DNA of 25,269 nucleotides. It comes from Sphingomonadales bacterium UBA656 (GTDB taxonomy: Bacteria > Pseudomonadota > Alphaproteobacteria > Sphingomonadales > Sphingomonadaceae). The first letter of the stretch is position 1. Each line of letters begins with the position of its first letter. Both the position numbers and the translations under genes were made by a program. The notes under the pieces were generated by a model. The model saw only the letters and a program-made list of their open reading frames with translations. It was not told the origin of the DNA and searched no databases. Positions 14,545 to 22,091 of the stretch are shown one piece after another. Location: the NCBI GenBank assembly GCA_002299895.1, contig DBOC01000003.1:1-25269 (forward strand), written 5' to 3'.

Positions 14545-15321
14545 ATGATTGAATATATTACCAATGTCGACTGGGTGTCGGTCGCGCCTTATATCGCTGT
14601 CGGCTTTGCAGCGCAGTTGGTTGATGGCGCGCTGGGCATGGCCTTTGGCGTGATTTGTAGCACTTTGCTGGTCAGTGTCATGGGCGTTGCCCCTGCCCGC
14701 GCTTCCGCTGGTGTCCATGTTGTCGAAATGTTTACGACCGGCGCATCGGGCATTAGCCATGTTCTGCACAAAAATATCGATTGGAAATTGTTCGCGCGCA
14801 TCGCCATTCCCGGCGTCATTGGCGGCTGCACGGGCGCCTATTTGCTGGCCAACGTCCATACCGAGGCGGCACGGCCGTTCGTTATGGGATATTTGACGCT
14901 TATCGGCTTCTACCTTCTCTATAAAGCATGGGGTTTTTCGCATGAACATAAGCCACGCGATCCGAAGGTCACCATGCCACTCGGCCTGATCGGTGGCTTT
15001 CTCGACGCCTCTGGCGGCGGCGGTTGGGGTCCCGTGGTCACGTCAAACCTGCTGATCCAAGGCGCGGACCCACGCAAAACAATCGGCACGGTAAACACAG
15101 CCGAGTTTTTCCTGACCATTGCTGTGTCGCTAACCTTCATTCTGACGATCGGATTGGAAGCCTTCACTGTGGTGACGGGCGGCCTGTTGATTGGTGGATT
15201 GCTGGCTGCCCCCTTCGGCGCCTTGATCGCCAAACGTATTCAGCCACGCGTATTGCTCTTCGCGGTCAGCATTGTCTTGATCGCGACCAGCCTGTTCAGC
15301 CTTTACAAAGCACTCACCTAA
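14545..15321 (+). CDS. TauE/SafE-family membrane transporter (probable sulfite/organosulfur exporter)
   Basis: This 258-residue integral membrane protein has about seven to eight hydrophobic segments. It shows the two-halves pattern of the TauE/SafE family (TSUP): the first repeat has VGFAAQLVDGALGMAFGV near the N-terminus, the second GLIGGFLDASGGGGWGPVV near residue 150. Glycine- and aspartate-bearing motifs at equivalent places in each half are typical. Members export sulfite, sulfoacetate or other organosulfur anions, or import thiosulfate-type compounds; substrate and direction cannot be told from sequence. It follows the Rrf2 gene on the same strand after 142 bases, so it may be that regulator's target. 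The ribosome-binding site is weak (GAGATTTGG). Confidence 0.85.
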   Translation: MIEYITNVDWVSVAPYIAVGFAAQLVDGALGMAFGVICSTLLVSVMGVAPARASAGVHVVEMFTTGASGISHVLHKNIDWKLFARIAIPGVIGGCTGAYLLANVHTEAARPFVMGYLTLIGFYLLYKAWGFSHEHKPRDPKVTMPLGLIGGFLDASGGGGWGPVVTSNLLIQGADPRKTIGTVNTAEFFLTIAVSLTFILTIGLEAFTVVTGGLLIGGLLAAPFGALIAKRIQPRVLLFAVSIVLIATSLFSLYKALT

Positions 15322-15419
15322 GCTTGCTTTTCGCGGGCAACCCGCATATAGGCCGCCGCTTGCTGTGCATGGTCATCCCTGGAGGCGTGGCGGCAAGGTA
15401 ACTTTTTTGGAGAATTAAC

Positions 15420-15725
15420 ATGAGCGATCAGCTGACATTGTCGGCAGAGACGCGCGATCGGGCAGGCAAGGGAGCCTCCCGCGAATTGCGTCGTCAAAAC
15501 CGAGTCCCCGCCGTCATTTACGGCAACAAACAAGAACCCGAACTTATCCACGTTGAGGAAAAGGCGCTCGTCAAATTATTGATGACTGGCCATTTTTCCG
15601 ACAGCGTTGTTGAGATCGACCTTGGTGGTAAAAAACAGATTACTATTCCAAAGGATGTTGCATTTCATCCTGTCAGCGATCGTCCCATACATGTTGACTT
15701 CCTGCGCACCGTTAAAGGCGCGTAA
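15420..15725 (+). CDS. rplY: 50S ribosomal protein L25, short form
   Basis: This 101-residue protein binds 5S rRNA. The N-terminal L25 domain is complete: LSAETRDRAGKGASRELRRQ, VPAVIYG, HVEEKAL and PKDVAFHPVSDRPIHVDFLR. It stops at TVKGA, where the usual alphaproteobacterial L25/Ctc (roughly 200 residues) continues into a beta-rich C-terminal domain. Only 76 bases separate the stop from pth, and they contain a hairpin rather than a decayed domain, so the C-terminal half is absent, not frameshifted. The result resembles the single-domain E. coli L25 (94 residues). A GGAG ribosome-binding site precedes the ATG. rplY followed by pth is a common order. Confidence 0.93.
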   Translation: MSDQLTLSAETRDRAGKGASRELRRQNRVPAVIYGNKQEPELIHVEEKALVKLLMTGHFSDSVVEIDLGGKKQITIPKDVAFHPVSDRPIHVDFLRTVKGA

Positions 15726-15751
15726 GCCGAAGGCTAAACTTAAGTAAATCT

Positions 15752-15777
15752 CCGGGGTTGGGTTTTGCCCACCCCGG
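15752..15777 (+). terminator. Hairpin between rplY and pth
   Basis: CCGGGGT (15752-15758) pairs with ACCCCGG (15771-15777), continued by GGG/CCC across a one-base bulge with a TTTTG loop. The stem is strong but no T-run follows (ATATTCCCCC), so termination would be inefficient. It may reduce or separate expression of pth and ychF. Confidence 0.4.
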
Positions 15778-15801
15778 ATATTCCCCCAAGGGACGCGCAC
15801 G

Positions 15802-16374
15802 ATGCAATTATGGGTAGGTCTCGGTAATCCAGGCGCCACCTATGCAATGCACCGGCACAATATCGGTTTCATGGCGATTGACGCATTGGCCGAAATTCAC
15901 GAGCTGCCCCTGCCCGCCAAAAAATTTCAAGGCTGGGTTCAGGAGCTGCGCATTGGTTCCGAAAAAATCATCCTTTTAAAACCTGCAACGTTCATGAACG
16001 AGAGCGGCCGCAGCGTGCGCGTTGCCATGGATTTCTACAAGCTAGAGCCCAAGGACGTTACTGTCTTTTATGACGAACTCGACCTCGCCCCGTTCAAAGT
16101 AAAGGTTAAAACGGGCGGCGGTGCAGCTGGTCATAATGGCATCCGTTCGATCACCGATCACATCGGCGCAGAATTCCGCCGTGTCCGTTTGGGCATTGGC
16201 CATCCGGGGAACAAAGACCGCGTGACGGGCTATGTTCTCGGTAATTTCCACAAAAGCGAGATTGACGATCTCGCCGACTTGTTGGGCGCTGTATCGGCCG
16301 AAGCCGCTTGGTTAGCAAAGGGGGATGACGTCCGCTTCATGAACGACGTCGCCATGCGGCTACAACAGGACTGA
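15802..16374 (+). CDS. pth: Peptidyl-tRNA hydrolase
   Basis: This 190-residue enzyme cleaves peptidyl-tRNA released from stalled ribosomes, recycling tRNA in the cytoplasm. Key residues are in place: Asn9, Tyr14 and catalytic His19 in VGLGNPGATYAMHRHNIGF, Asn66 in PATFMNESG, Asp91 in VFYDELDL, and His111-Asn112 in GGGAAGHNGIRSI. These correspond to E. coli Asn10, Tyr15, His20, Asn68, Asp93, His113 and Asn114. Length is typical. AAGGGA lies about eight bases before the ATG. It sits between rplY and ychF, the conserved order. Confidence 0.97.
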   Translation: MQLWVGLGNPGATYAMHRHNIGFMAIDALAEIHELPLPAKKFQGWVQELRIGSEKIILLKPATFMNESGRSVRVAMDFYKLEPKDVTVFYDELDLAPFKVKVKTGGGAAGHNGIRSITDHIGAEFRRVRLGIGHPGNKDRVTGYVLGNFHKSEIDDLADLLGAVSAEAAWLAKGDDVRFMNDVAMRLQQD

Positions 16375-16466
16375 AGCCGTTTAACGATGCTTGTGTCATC
16401 GCATTGGATGGACTTGCTGCCGAACGTCGCCTAGGGCCGCATGATATTATAATTGACGAGGACATT

Positions 16467-17567
16467 ATGGGTTTCAAATGCGGTATTGTGGGCCTTCCCA
16501 ATGTGGGCAAGTCCACCCTGTTCAATGCGTTGACCGAAACGGCGGCGGCGCAAGCGGCAAATTATCCCTTCTGCACGATTGAACCCAATATCGGCAATGT
16601 CGCCGTCCCCGACCGACGCTTGCAAACCATCGCCCAAATCGGCGGCAGTCAAAAAATTATTGAAACGCAATTGGGCTTTGTGGACATTGCGGGCCTCGTG
16701 CGCGGCGCGTCCAAGGGTGAAGGCCTTGGCAACCAGTTCCTTGGTAACATCCGCGAAGTCGACGCCATCGTTCACGTGTTGCGCTGTTTCGAGGATGACG
16801 ACATTCAACATGTCGATAACAAGATCGACCCGATTTCCGATGCGGAGACCGTGGAAACCGAATTGATGCTGTCCGACCTTGAAAGCCTTGAAAAGCGCGT
16901 TCCCAACCTCGTTAAAAAAGGGACGCAGGGCGACAAGGAAGCGAAAATCAGCGCGCTTGTTTTGGGGCGTGCGCTTGACCTGTTACGCGACGGCAAGCCA
17001 GCGCGCCTGACCAAGCGCGACGATGCCGAAGAAGAACGCCATTTCCAAATGGCGCAGCTTTTGACCGCAAAACCCGTTCTGTATGTCTGCAATGTTGAAG
17101 AGGCGAGCGCCGCCAATGGCAACGCATTGTCCGCACGCGTTTTTGAAAAGGCAAAGGCCGAAGGCGCAGAGGCCGTGGTTGTCTCCGCCGCGATTGAGGC
17201 AGAAATTTCAACGATGCCGACCGAAGACCGCGAAGTTTTCTTGGAAGATTTGGGCCTCACCGAAACCGGCCTCGCCCGCGTCATTCGCGCTGGTTATGAG
17301 CTACTTGACCTAATCACCTTCTTCACCGTGGGCCCCAAAGAGGCGCGGGCTTGGACCGTGACAAAAGGCGCAACGGCGCCGAATGCCGCAGGCGCAATCC
17401 ACAGCGATTTCGAAAAAGGCTTCATCCGCGCCGAAACCATGGCCTATGATGACTATGTCCAATATAATGGCGAAGCCGGCGCGAAAGAAGCCGGTAAATG
17501 GCGTTCAGAAGGCAAGGAATATCTCGTCAAAGACGGCGATATCATGCTGTTTCGATTTAATGTTTGA
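16467..17567 (+). CDS. ychF: Ribosome-binding ATPase YchF (Obg-like)
   Basis: This 366-residue P-loop NTPase has the usual YchF length. The start at 16467 (after GAGG) gives the canonical MGFKCGIVGLPNVGKSTL; a longer in-frame start adds 21 unrelated residues. The G1 loop (GLPNVGKST, residues 9-17) and G3/switch region (DIAGLVRGASKGEGLGNQFL) are intact. The G4 motif is NVEE (Asn209-Glu212) rather than NKxD, which explains ATP rather than GTP preference in this family. A coiled-coil domain precedes it and a C-terminal TGS-like domain follows (TFFTVGPKEARAWTVTKGAT). It binds ribosomes and is tied to stress responses and translation initiation. The gene converges on mutL with only 25 bases between stops and no clear terminator. 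Confidence 0.96.
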   Translation: MGFKCGIVGLPNVGKSTLFNALTETAAAQAANYPFCTIEPNIGNVAVPDRRLQTIAQIGGSQKIIETQLGFVDIAGLVRGASKGEGLGNQFLGNIREVDAIVHVLRCFEDDDIQHVDNKIDPISDAETVETELMLSDLESLEKRVPNLVKKGTQGDKEAKISALVLGRALDLLRDGKPARLTKRDDAEEERHFQMAQLLTAKPVLYVCNVEEASAANGNALSARVFEKAKAEGAEAVVVSAAIEAEISTMPTEDREVFLEDLGLTETGLARVIRAGYELLDLITFFTVGPKEARAWTVTKGATAPNAAGAIHSDFEKGFIRAETMAYDDYVQYNGEAGAKEAGKWRSEGKEYLVKDGDIMLFRFNV

Positions 17568-17592
17568 GGTGGTGTGAAGGCTGTAATGTCAT

Positions 17593-19425
17593 TCATTTCC
17601 GCCCAAACAGCTTCTCCACATCGCCCAAAGCCAATTTCACCCAAGTCGGCCGTCCATGATTACATTGCCCACTATGCGGGGTGATTTCCATTTCGCGGAG
17701 CAACGCATTCATTTCAGTCACCGACAGCACGCGGCCCGCCCGGACGGAGCCGTGACAAGCCATCGTTGCCGCGACATGGTCGATGCGCTCCTTTAACGAT
17801 AGCGCATCATCATAAGCGACAAGATCGTCGGCTAAGTCCTCCAATAACCCTTTGGCGTCGCCATCGCCGAGCACGGCCGGAGTCGCGCGCACGAGCATCG
17901 CGCCGGGGCCGAAGCGTTCGATGTCCAGCCCGAAGGCAGAAAGCTCCTCCACCCGTGCCTCAAGTCGGTCGCAGGCGGGTTCTTCCAATTCCACCACGAT
18001 GGGCAATAGCAACGCCTGTGCCGGCACATTGCCACCCGCTGCAGCCATCGCCTTGCGCATGCGTTCAAGTACCAGCCGTTCATGTGCCGCGTGCTGATCG
18101 ACGATGACAAGGCCGTCTTCTGCCTCGGCCACAATATAGGTGTTGGCGACTTGTCCGCGTGCAACGCCGAGCGGATTGCGTCCGCGGTCGGGGACGGGTT
18201 CATGTGCTTCAGCCGCTCTACCCCATAAAGGCGCGAGGTCTTCGCGGGGAATTGCACCCAAATCAGCAAAGCTGCTGCGGCTTTCATGCGCCGACGAATA
18301 AACGGGACGTTGGCCATAATTGCCCTGGTAAGCGGTTGCCCCAAGCGCCGCGGGCCGCGCAAATATATCGCCTTGAGCAGTTTGTATCGGCTCTTGCTGC
18401 CATGCGGCAAGCGCATCGGCGCTTGGTCGTTGCACGCTGCGAAAGCCAGATTGATCCAACGCATGGCGCAGGCCCGATACAATCATCCCGCGAATAAGCG
18501 CTGGGTCACGAAAGCGAACTTCAGTCTTGGCGGGATGGACGTTCACATCTACTAAAGTCGGCGGCAGGTCTAAAAACAGCGCCACCACCGCATGCCGATC
18601 ACGCGCCAGCATTTCGGCATATGCCCCGCGCACCGCTCCGATGAGCAACCGGTCTTTCACGGGGCGCCCATTGACGAACAGGAATTGATGGTCGGCAACG
18701 CCGCGATTATATGTCGGCAGACTGGCCACGCCGCCAAGGCGAACGCCCTCACGTTCAAAATCGAGCGCGACGCTATTGTCGATCAGTTCATGACTGGTCA
18801 GCGCCGCCACACGTTCGGGCCGCATCGTTGTCGGCTGCACCGCCAGGACGCGCCGCCCGTCATGTTCAACCACAAAGCCAATGTCCGGCCGCGCCATGGC
18901 AAGCCGCTTCATCGTATCGAGTGCCGCTGCATATTCGGCGCGCGGGCTGCGTAGGAATTTGCGGCGGGCCGGCACATTGCCGAACAGATTTTCGACGCGC
19001 ACTCTTGTGCCTTGCGGCAAAGCGGCAGGTCCTTCGCCGGTCACCACCCCATGGTCAACCGTCCGTCTCCAGCCCTCCGCACCTGCGGGCCGGCTCTCCA
19101 GCGTCATTTTGGACACGCTGGCAATCGACGGCAGAGCCTCGCCCCGAAAACCCAAAGTCGAGACCATTTCAATATCTTCATCAGGCAGTTTGGACGTCGC
19201 ATGGCGCTCAAGAGCCAGAGCCATGTCCGATGGTGACATGCCGCAACCGTCGTCAGTGACTTCCACCAGATCGATACCGCCCGCCCCCATGCGCACCGAT
19301 ATATTTCGCGCGCCCGAATCGATAGCGTTTTCTACCAGTTCTTTCAACGCGCTGGCTGGTCTTTCTACCACTTCGCCAGCGGCGATACGGTTGACCAGAT
19401 TTTCGGGGAGCCTTCTTATTGACAT
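17593..19425 (-). CDS. mutL: DNA mismatch repair protein MutL (endonuclease type)
   Basis: This 610-residue protein couples MutS mismatch recognition to strand removal. The start at 19425 gives the canonical MSIRRLPENLVNRIAAGEVV and is preceded by AGGA. The GHKL ATPase domain shows Glu29 and Asn33 in KELVENAIDSGA, Asp58 in DDGCGM, RHATSKL and LGFRGEALPSI. A Pro/Ala-rich linker follows (about residues 340-410). The C-terminal domain has the endonuclease motif DQHA-x2-E-x4-E (Asp443-Glu454) and CNHGRP (Cys588-His590) at the end, so this is a nicking MutL of the kind found where MutH is absent. It diverges from mreB across a 159-base gap. Confidence 0.96.
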   Translation of the reverse strand: MSIRRLPENLVNRIAAGEVVERPASALKELVENAIDSGARNISVRMGAGGIDLVEVTDDGCGMSPSDMALALERHATSKLPDEDIEMVSTLGFRGEALPSIASVSKMTLESRPAGAEGWRRTVDHGVVTGEGPAALPQGTRVRVENLFGNVPARRKFLRSPRAEYAAALDTMKRLAMARPDIGFVVEHDGRRVLAVQPTTMRPERVAALTSHELIDNSVALDFEREGVRLGGVASLPTYNRGVADHQFLFVNGRPVKDRLLIGAVRGAYAEMLARDRHAVVALFLDLPPTLVDVNVHPAKTEVRFRDPALIRGMIVSGLRHALDQSGFRSVQRPSADALAAWQQEPIQTAQGDIFARPAALGATAYQGNYGQRPVYSSAHESRSSFADLGAIPREDLAPLWGRAAEAHEPVPDRGRNPLGVARGQVANTYIVAEAEDGLVIVDQHAAHERLVLERMRKAMAAAGGNVPAQALLLPIVVELEEPACDRLEARVEELSAFGLDIERFGPGAMLVRATPAVLGDGDAKGLLEDLADDLVAYDDALSLKERIDHVAATMACHGSVRAGRVLSVTEMNALLREMEITPHSGQCNHGRPTWVKLALGDVEKLFGRK

Positions 19426-19492
19426 AAGCAAGTTCCTAGCCCAAGCGGACGGTTCAGGCGACTCCTTAATCGTTCGCAATCCTGCCAAATAT

Positions 19493-19508
19493 CTGTTTTT
19501 AAAAACAG
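19493..19508. promoter_or_regulatory. Perfect 16-bp palindrome between mutL and mreB
   Basis: CTGTTTTTAAAAACAG is a perfect 16-bp dyad in the 159-base divergent gap, 76 bases before mreB and 67 bases before mutL. It could be a regulator site or an A/T-tract bend. It is the only strong symmetry in the gap, and I see no convincing -35/-10 pair for either gene. Confidence 0.35.
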
Positions 19509-19584
19509 CAAATTCCGCTAGGACTGCGCGCATATTGGGCGCGCTCCAAAGGACTCGAACCAAACCGGACTGGGTGGATATTAC

Positions 19585-20625
19585 ATGATATTTGGTAAGT
19601 TTTTCCGTTTCGCATCTCAGGACATGGCAATTGACCTCGGCACCGCCAATACGGTTGTCTACGTCCGCGGCCAGGGGATTGTCCTCAACGAGCCGTCTGT
19701 CGTGGCGATTGAAACCATAAACGGTATTAAGCGCGTTAAGGCCGTTGGCGATGACGCAAAGCTGATGATGGGCAAGACCCCCGACAGCATTGAGGCCATT
19801 CGCCCCTTACGCGATGGCGTGATTGCGGACATTGATGTTGCGGAACAAATGATCAAGCACTTCATCCACAAAGTGCACGGCAAGCGTCGTATGTTTAGCT
19901 ATCCCGAGATTGTTATCTGCGTTCCATCGGGTTCAACCTCCGTCGAACGGCGCGCGATTCGCGATGCCGCATCGAACGCGGGGGCATCGGAAGTGTTCCT
20001 GATCGAAGAGCCAATGGCAGCCGCGATTGGCGCAGACATGCCGGTTACCGAACCTATTGGGTCCATGGTTGTCGATATTGGCGGCGGCACCACTGAAGTT
20101 GCTATCCTTTCCTTGCGCGGGCTTGCCTACACAACCTCGGTACGCACCGGTGGTGACAAGATGGACGAGGCGATTGTGTCTTATGTTCGTCGCCATCATA
20201 ACCTGCTGATTGGTGAAGCAACCGCCGAGCGGATCAAAAAGGATTTTGGAACCGCCCGTCCACCCGCCGACGGCGTTGGTGAGACGTTGCACATCAAGGG
20301 CCGGGATCTGGTAAACGGCGTGCCGAAGGAAATTTCGATCAATCAGGCCCAGATTGCCGAAGCTTTGTCGGAACCAATCGGCACCATATTGGAAGGTGTG
20401 CGTGTTGCGCTCGAAAACACCGCCCCCGAACTCGCGGCCGATATCGTCGACCAGGGTATCGTTCTGACGGGTGGCGGCGCGTTGATGGCGGGCCTTGACG
20501 AATATCTGCGCGATGAAACCGGCCTTCCGGTCACCGTTGCCGAAGATCCGCTGACTTGCGTTGCTATCGGTACTGGCAGGGCCATGGAAGACCCGATCTT
20601 CCGTGGCGTCCTGCTCACCGCTTAA
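19585..20625 (+). CDS. mreB: Rod shape-determining actin MreB
   Basis: This 346-residue bacterial actin polymerises on the inner membrane and positions lateral wall synthesis. It has the family's standard length and actin-fold nucleotide motifs: phosphate-1 loop MAIDLGTANTVVYVRGQGIV, EPSVVA, phosphate-2 loop VVDIGGGTTEVAILS, the LIEEPMAAAIG block and the adenosine motif VLTGGGALMAGL. The N-terminal amphipathic stretch (MIFGKFFRF) fits direct membrane binding. GGTGGA serves as ribosome-binding site. It is the first gene of the mreB-mreC-mreD-mrdA-rodA operon and diverges from mutL. Confidence 0.98.
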   Translation: MIFGKFFRFASQDMAIDLGTANTVVYVRGQGIVLNEPSVVAIETINGIKRVKAVGDDAKLMMGKTPDSIEAIRPLRDGVIADIDVAEQMIKHFIHKVHGKRRMFSYPEIVICVPSGSTSVERRAIRDAASNAGASEVFLIEEPMAAAIGADMPVTEPIGSMVVDIGGGTTEVAILSLRGLAYTTSVRTGGDKMDEAIVSYVRRHHNLLIGEATAERIKKDFGTARPPADGVGETLHIKGRDLVNGVPKEISINQAQIAEALSEPIGTILEGVRVALENTAPELAADIVDQGIVLTGGGALMAGLDEYLRDETGLPVTVAEDPLTCVAIGTGRAMEDPIFRGVLLTA

Positions 20626-20637
20626 GGCGAGATTAGG

Positions 20638-21540
20638 ATGGCGCCGCCGCCACATCGGCGCCCCGGATTTTCCCGGAAGGCGCAATATGGCCTGTTCGCG
20701 ACTTATGTGGTTGCGATTGCAGGAACGATAGTGGCTGCGCTGCTTCTGACAATTTCGGTGGTCGATCCGACTGGCTTTTCCGCGTTGCGCGCCTTTGGCT
20801 CTGAAGTCACCGCCCCAGTCGCGCGCGTGATCAATGACGCGCGGCAATCCACACAAGCGATAACGCACAATGTGTCAGCCTATATCGACGCAGCATCGAA
20901 AAATGTAGCGCTCGAAAAACAATTAAAAGCGCACCGCAGCGCATTAATCGAAGCCCGCGCCCTACATTTGGAAAATGCCCGACTTCGAGGCTTGCTAAAA
21001 ATAGCAGATGAGGACGCGCAACAAGTCGCCGTTGGCCGGCTGATCAGTTCGACCGCATCTAGCACAAGGCGCGTCGCGACCTTGTCCATTGGACGTAACT
21101 TCGGCGTTGAACGCGCACAGCCGGTGCGGGGACCAGCCGGACTTATCGGCCGCGTCATAGAAACAGGTCCAACAACCGCCCGCGTGTTGTTGGTGACAGA
21201 TAGCGAAAATCTGGTCCCCGTCATGCGGGCCAGCGATGGACTTCCGGCATTTTCGTCGGGCCTCGGCAACGGGCTCGTGCTAATCAAACCGTTGAATCTC
21301 GGTGAAAGTCCTTTCAAAGTCGGTGACATCATTATCACCTCGGGCAATGGCGGATTATATCGCGCGAATATCCCGTTTGCGCGCGTTATTCGCAAAACCA
21401 GTGACGGTGCGCTTGGACTGCCTTTTGCCGATCCAGCCAACACGCCTTATGCCGTGGTGATGAAACCCTATTTGGGTGAGGCGCGCGCTGCCCAGCAAGC
21501 TTTAGCCCCTGATGGCGAAACCAAAGAGGTCGCGGAGTGA
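20638..21540 (+). CDS. mreC: Cell shape-determining protein MreC
   Basis: This 300-residue bitopic protein has a short basic cytoplasmic tail, one transmembrane segment (about residues 18-41), a coiled coil (about 85-120, NVALEKQLKAHRSALIEARA) and two beta domains in the periplasm. Conserved stretches include VGRLISSTASSTRRVATLSIG, GPAGLIGRVIETGPTTARVLLVTD and VGDIIITSGNGGLYRANIPFA. MreC links MreB and MreD to PBP2 and activates the elongasome. It lies 12 bases after mreB, and its 3' end overlaps the mreD start. The stop codon shares bases with the mreD GTG (GTGA). Confidence 0.95.
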   Translation: MAPPPHRRPGFSRKAQYGLFATYVVAIAGTIVAALLLTISVVDPTGFSALRAFGSEVTAPVARVINDARQSTQAITHNVSAYIDAASKNVALEKQLKAHRSALIEARALHLENARLRGLLKIADEDAQQVAVGRLISSTASSTRRVATLSIGRNFGVERAQPVRGPAGLIGRVIETGPTTARVLLVTDSENLVPVMRASDGLPAFSSGLGNGLVLIKPLNLGESPFKVGDIIITSGNGGLYRANIPFARVIRKTSDGALGLPFADPANTPYAVVMKPYLGEARAAQQALAPDGETKEVAE

Positions 21541-22091
21541 AAATTCCGGTCAGCTCCATTCGACTGCCAACACGGCCGGGCCGCGAATATGAAAGCCGTT
21601 TTGACCGCGAGCAGTCCATGCTCAAAATGTTGGCGATACCGATTGCCTCAATGATTTTGGCGTCGATGGTCACGACATTACCCATATTTAGCGCCGGACC
21701 GCTGTTACCGCCATTCGGGCTGCTCATGTTTCTCAGCTGGCGTCTGATGCGGCCAGGGTTACTGCCGATATGGTCAGGCCTTCCATTCGGATTGATGGAT
21801 GATCTTTTCAGCGGCCAACCTTTTGGCAGCGCGGGTCTGCTCTGGTCTCTTGCAATGCTCGTTGTCGAAATTATCGATTCCCGGGCCATATGGCGCGATT
21901 ATCTGCAGGATTGGTTGATTGCCGCATTGCTCATTATAGCGGTATTGCTGGGTGGTTGGTGGTTTGCGGGGCTCGCCCATGTCGCTCCAAAGCCTGAGAT
22001 TTTATTCCCGCAGATGCTTTTGTCCATATTGCTATATCCCCTCGTCGTGCGAATATGTGCGCGGCTCGATAGCTGGCGATTGGCAACATGA
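21537..22091 (+). CDS. mreD: Rod shape-determining protein MreD
   Basis: This 184-residue membrane protein has about five hydrophobic segments after a short polar N-terminus (about residues 30-50, 52-68, 74-90, 98-114, 120-142, with a last segment near 150-172). It carries the MreD-typical stretch LPIWSGLPFGLMDDLFSGQPFG. The start is a GTG overlapping the mreC stop by four bases, with GAGG upstream. An internal ATG at residue 27 is a less likely alternative because it would lose the coupling. MreD is a scaffold in the elongasome; sequence conservation in this family is low, so context supports the call strongly. Confidence 0.9.
   Translation: MKIPVSSIRLPTRPGREYESRFDREQSMLKMLAIPIASMILASMVTTLPIFSAGPLLPPFGLLMFLSWRLMRPGLLPIWSGLPFGLMDDLFSGQPFGSAGLLWSLAMLVVEIIDSRAIWRDYLQDWLIAALLIIAVLLGGWWFAGLAHVAPKPEILFPQMLLSILLYPLVVRICARLDSWRLAT

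Noticed and set aside
16448..16453. A perfect TATAAT just upstream of ychF.
   Set aside because: It lies only 14 bases before the ychF ATG with no -35 at a suitable distance. Transcription would begin at or after the ribosome-binding site, so it is unlikely to be the main promoter.
17568..17592. A possible bidirectional terminator between ychF and mutL.
   Set aside because: The 25-base convergent gap contains no inverted repeat or T-run that I can see.
19460..19556. CcrM-type GANTC sites in the mutL-mreB gap (19460, 19552), and others upstream of the Xre and Rrf2 genes.
   Set aside because: GANTC also occurs repeatedly inside genes in this window, so there is no visible intergenic enrichment to support cell-cycle control.
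19552..19562. GGACTCGAACC, whose complement looks like a tRNA T arm (GGTTCGAGTCC), in the mutL-mreB gap.
   Set aside because: The flanking bases do not form a T stem beyond two pairs, and no acceptor, D or anticodon arm is present. Treated as chance.
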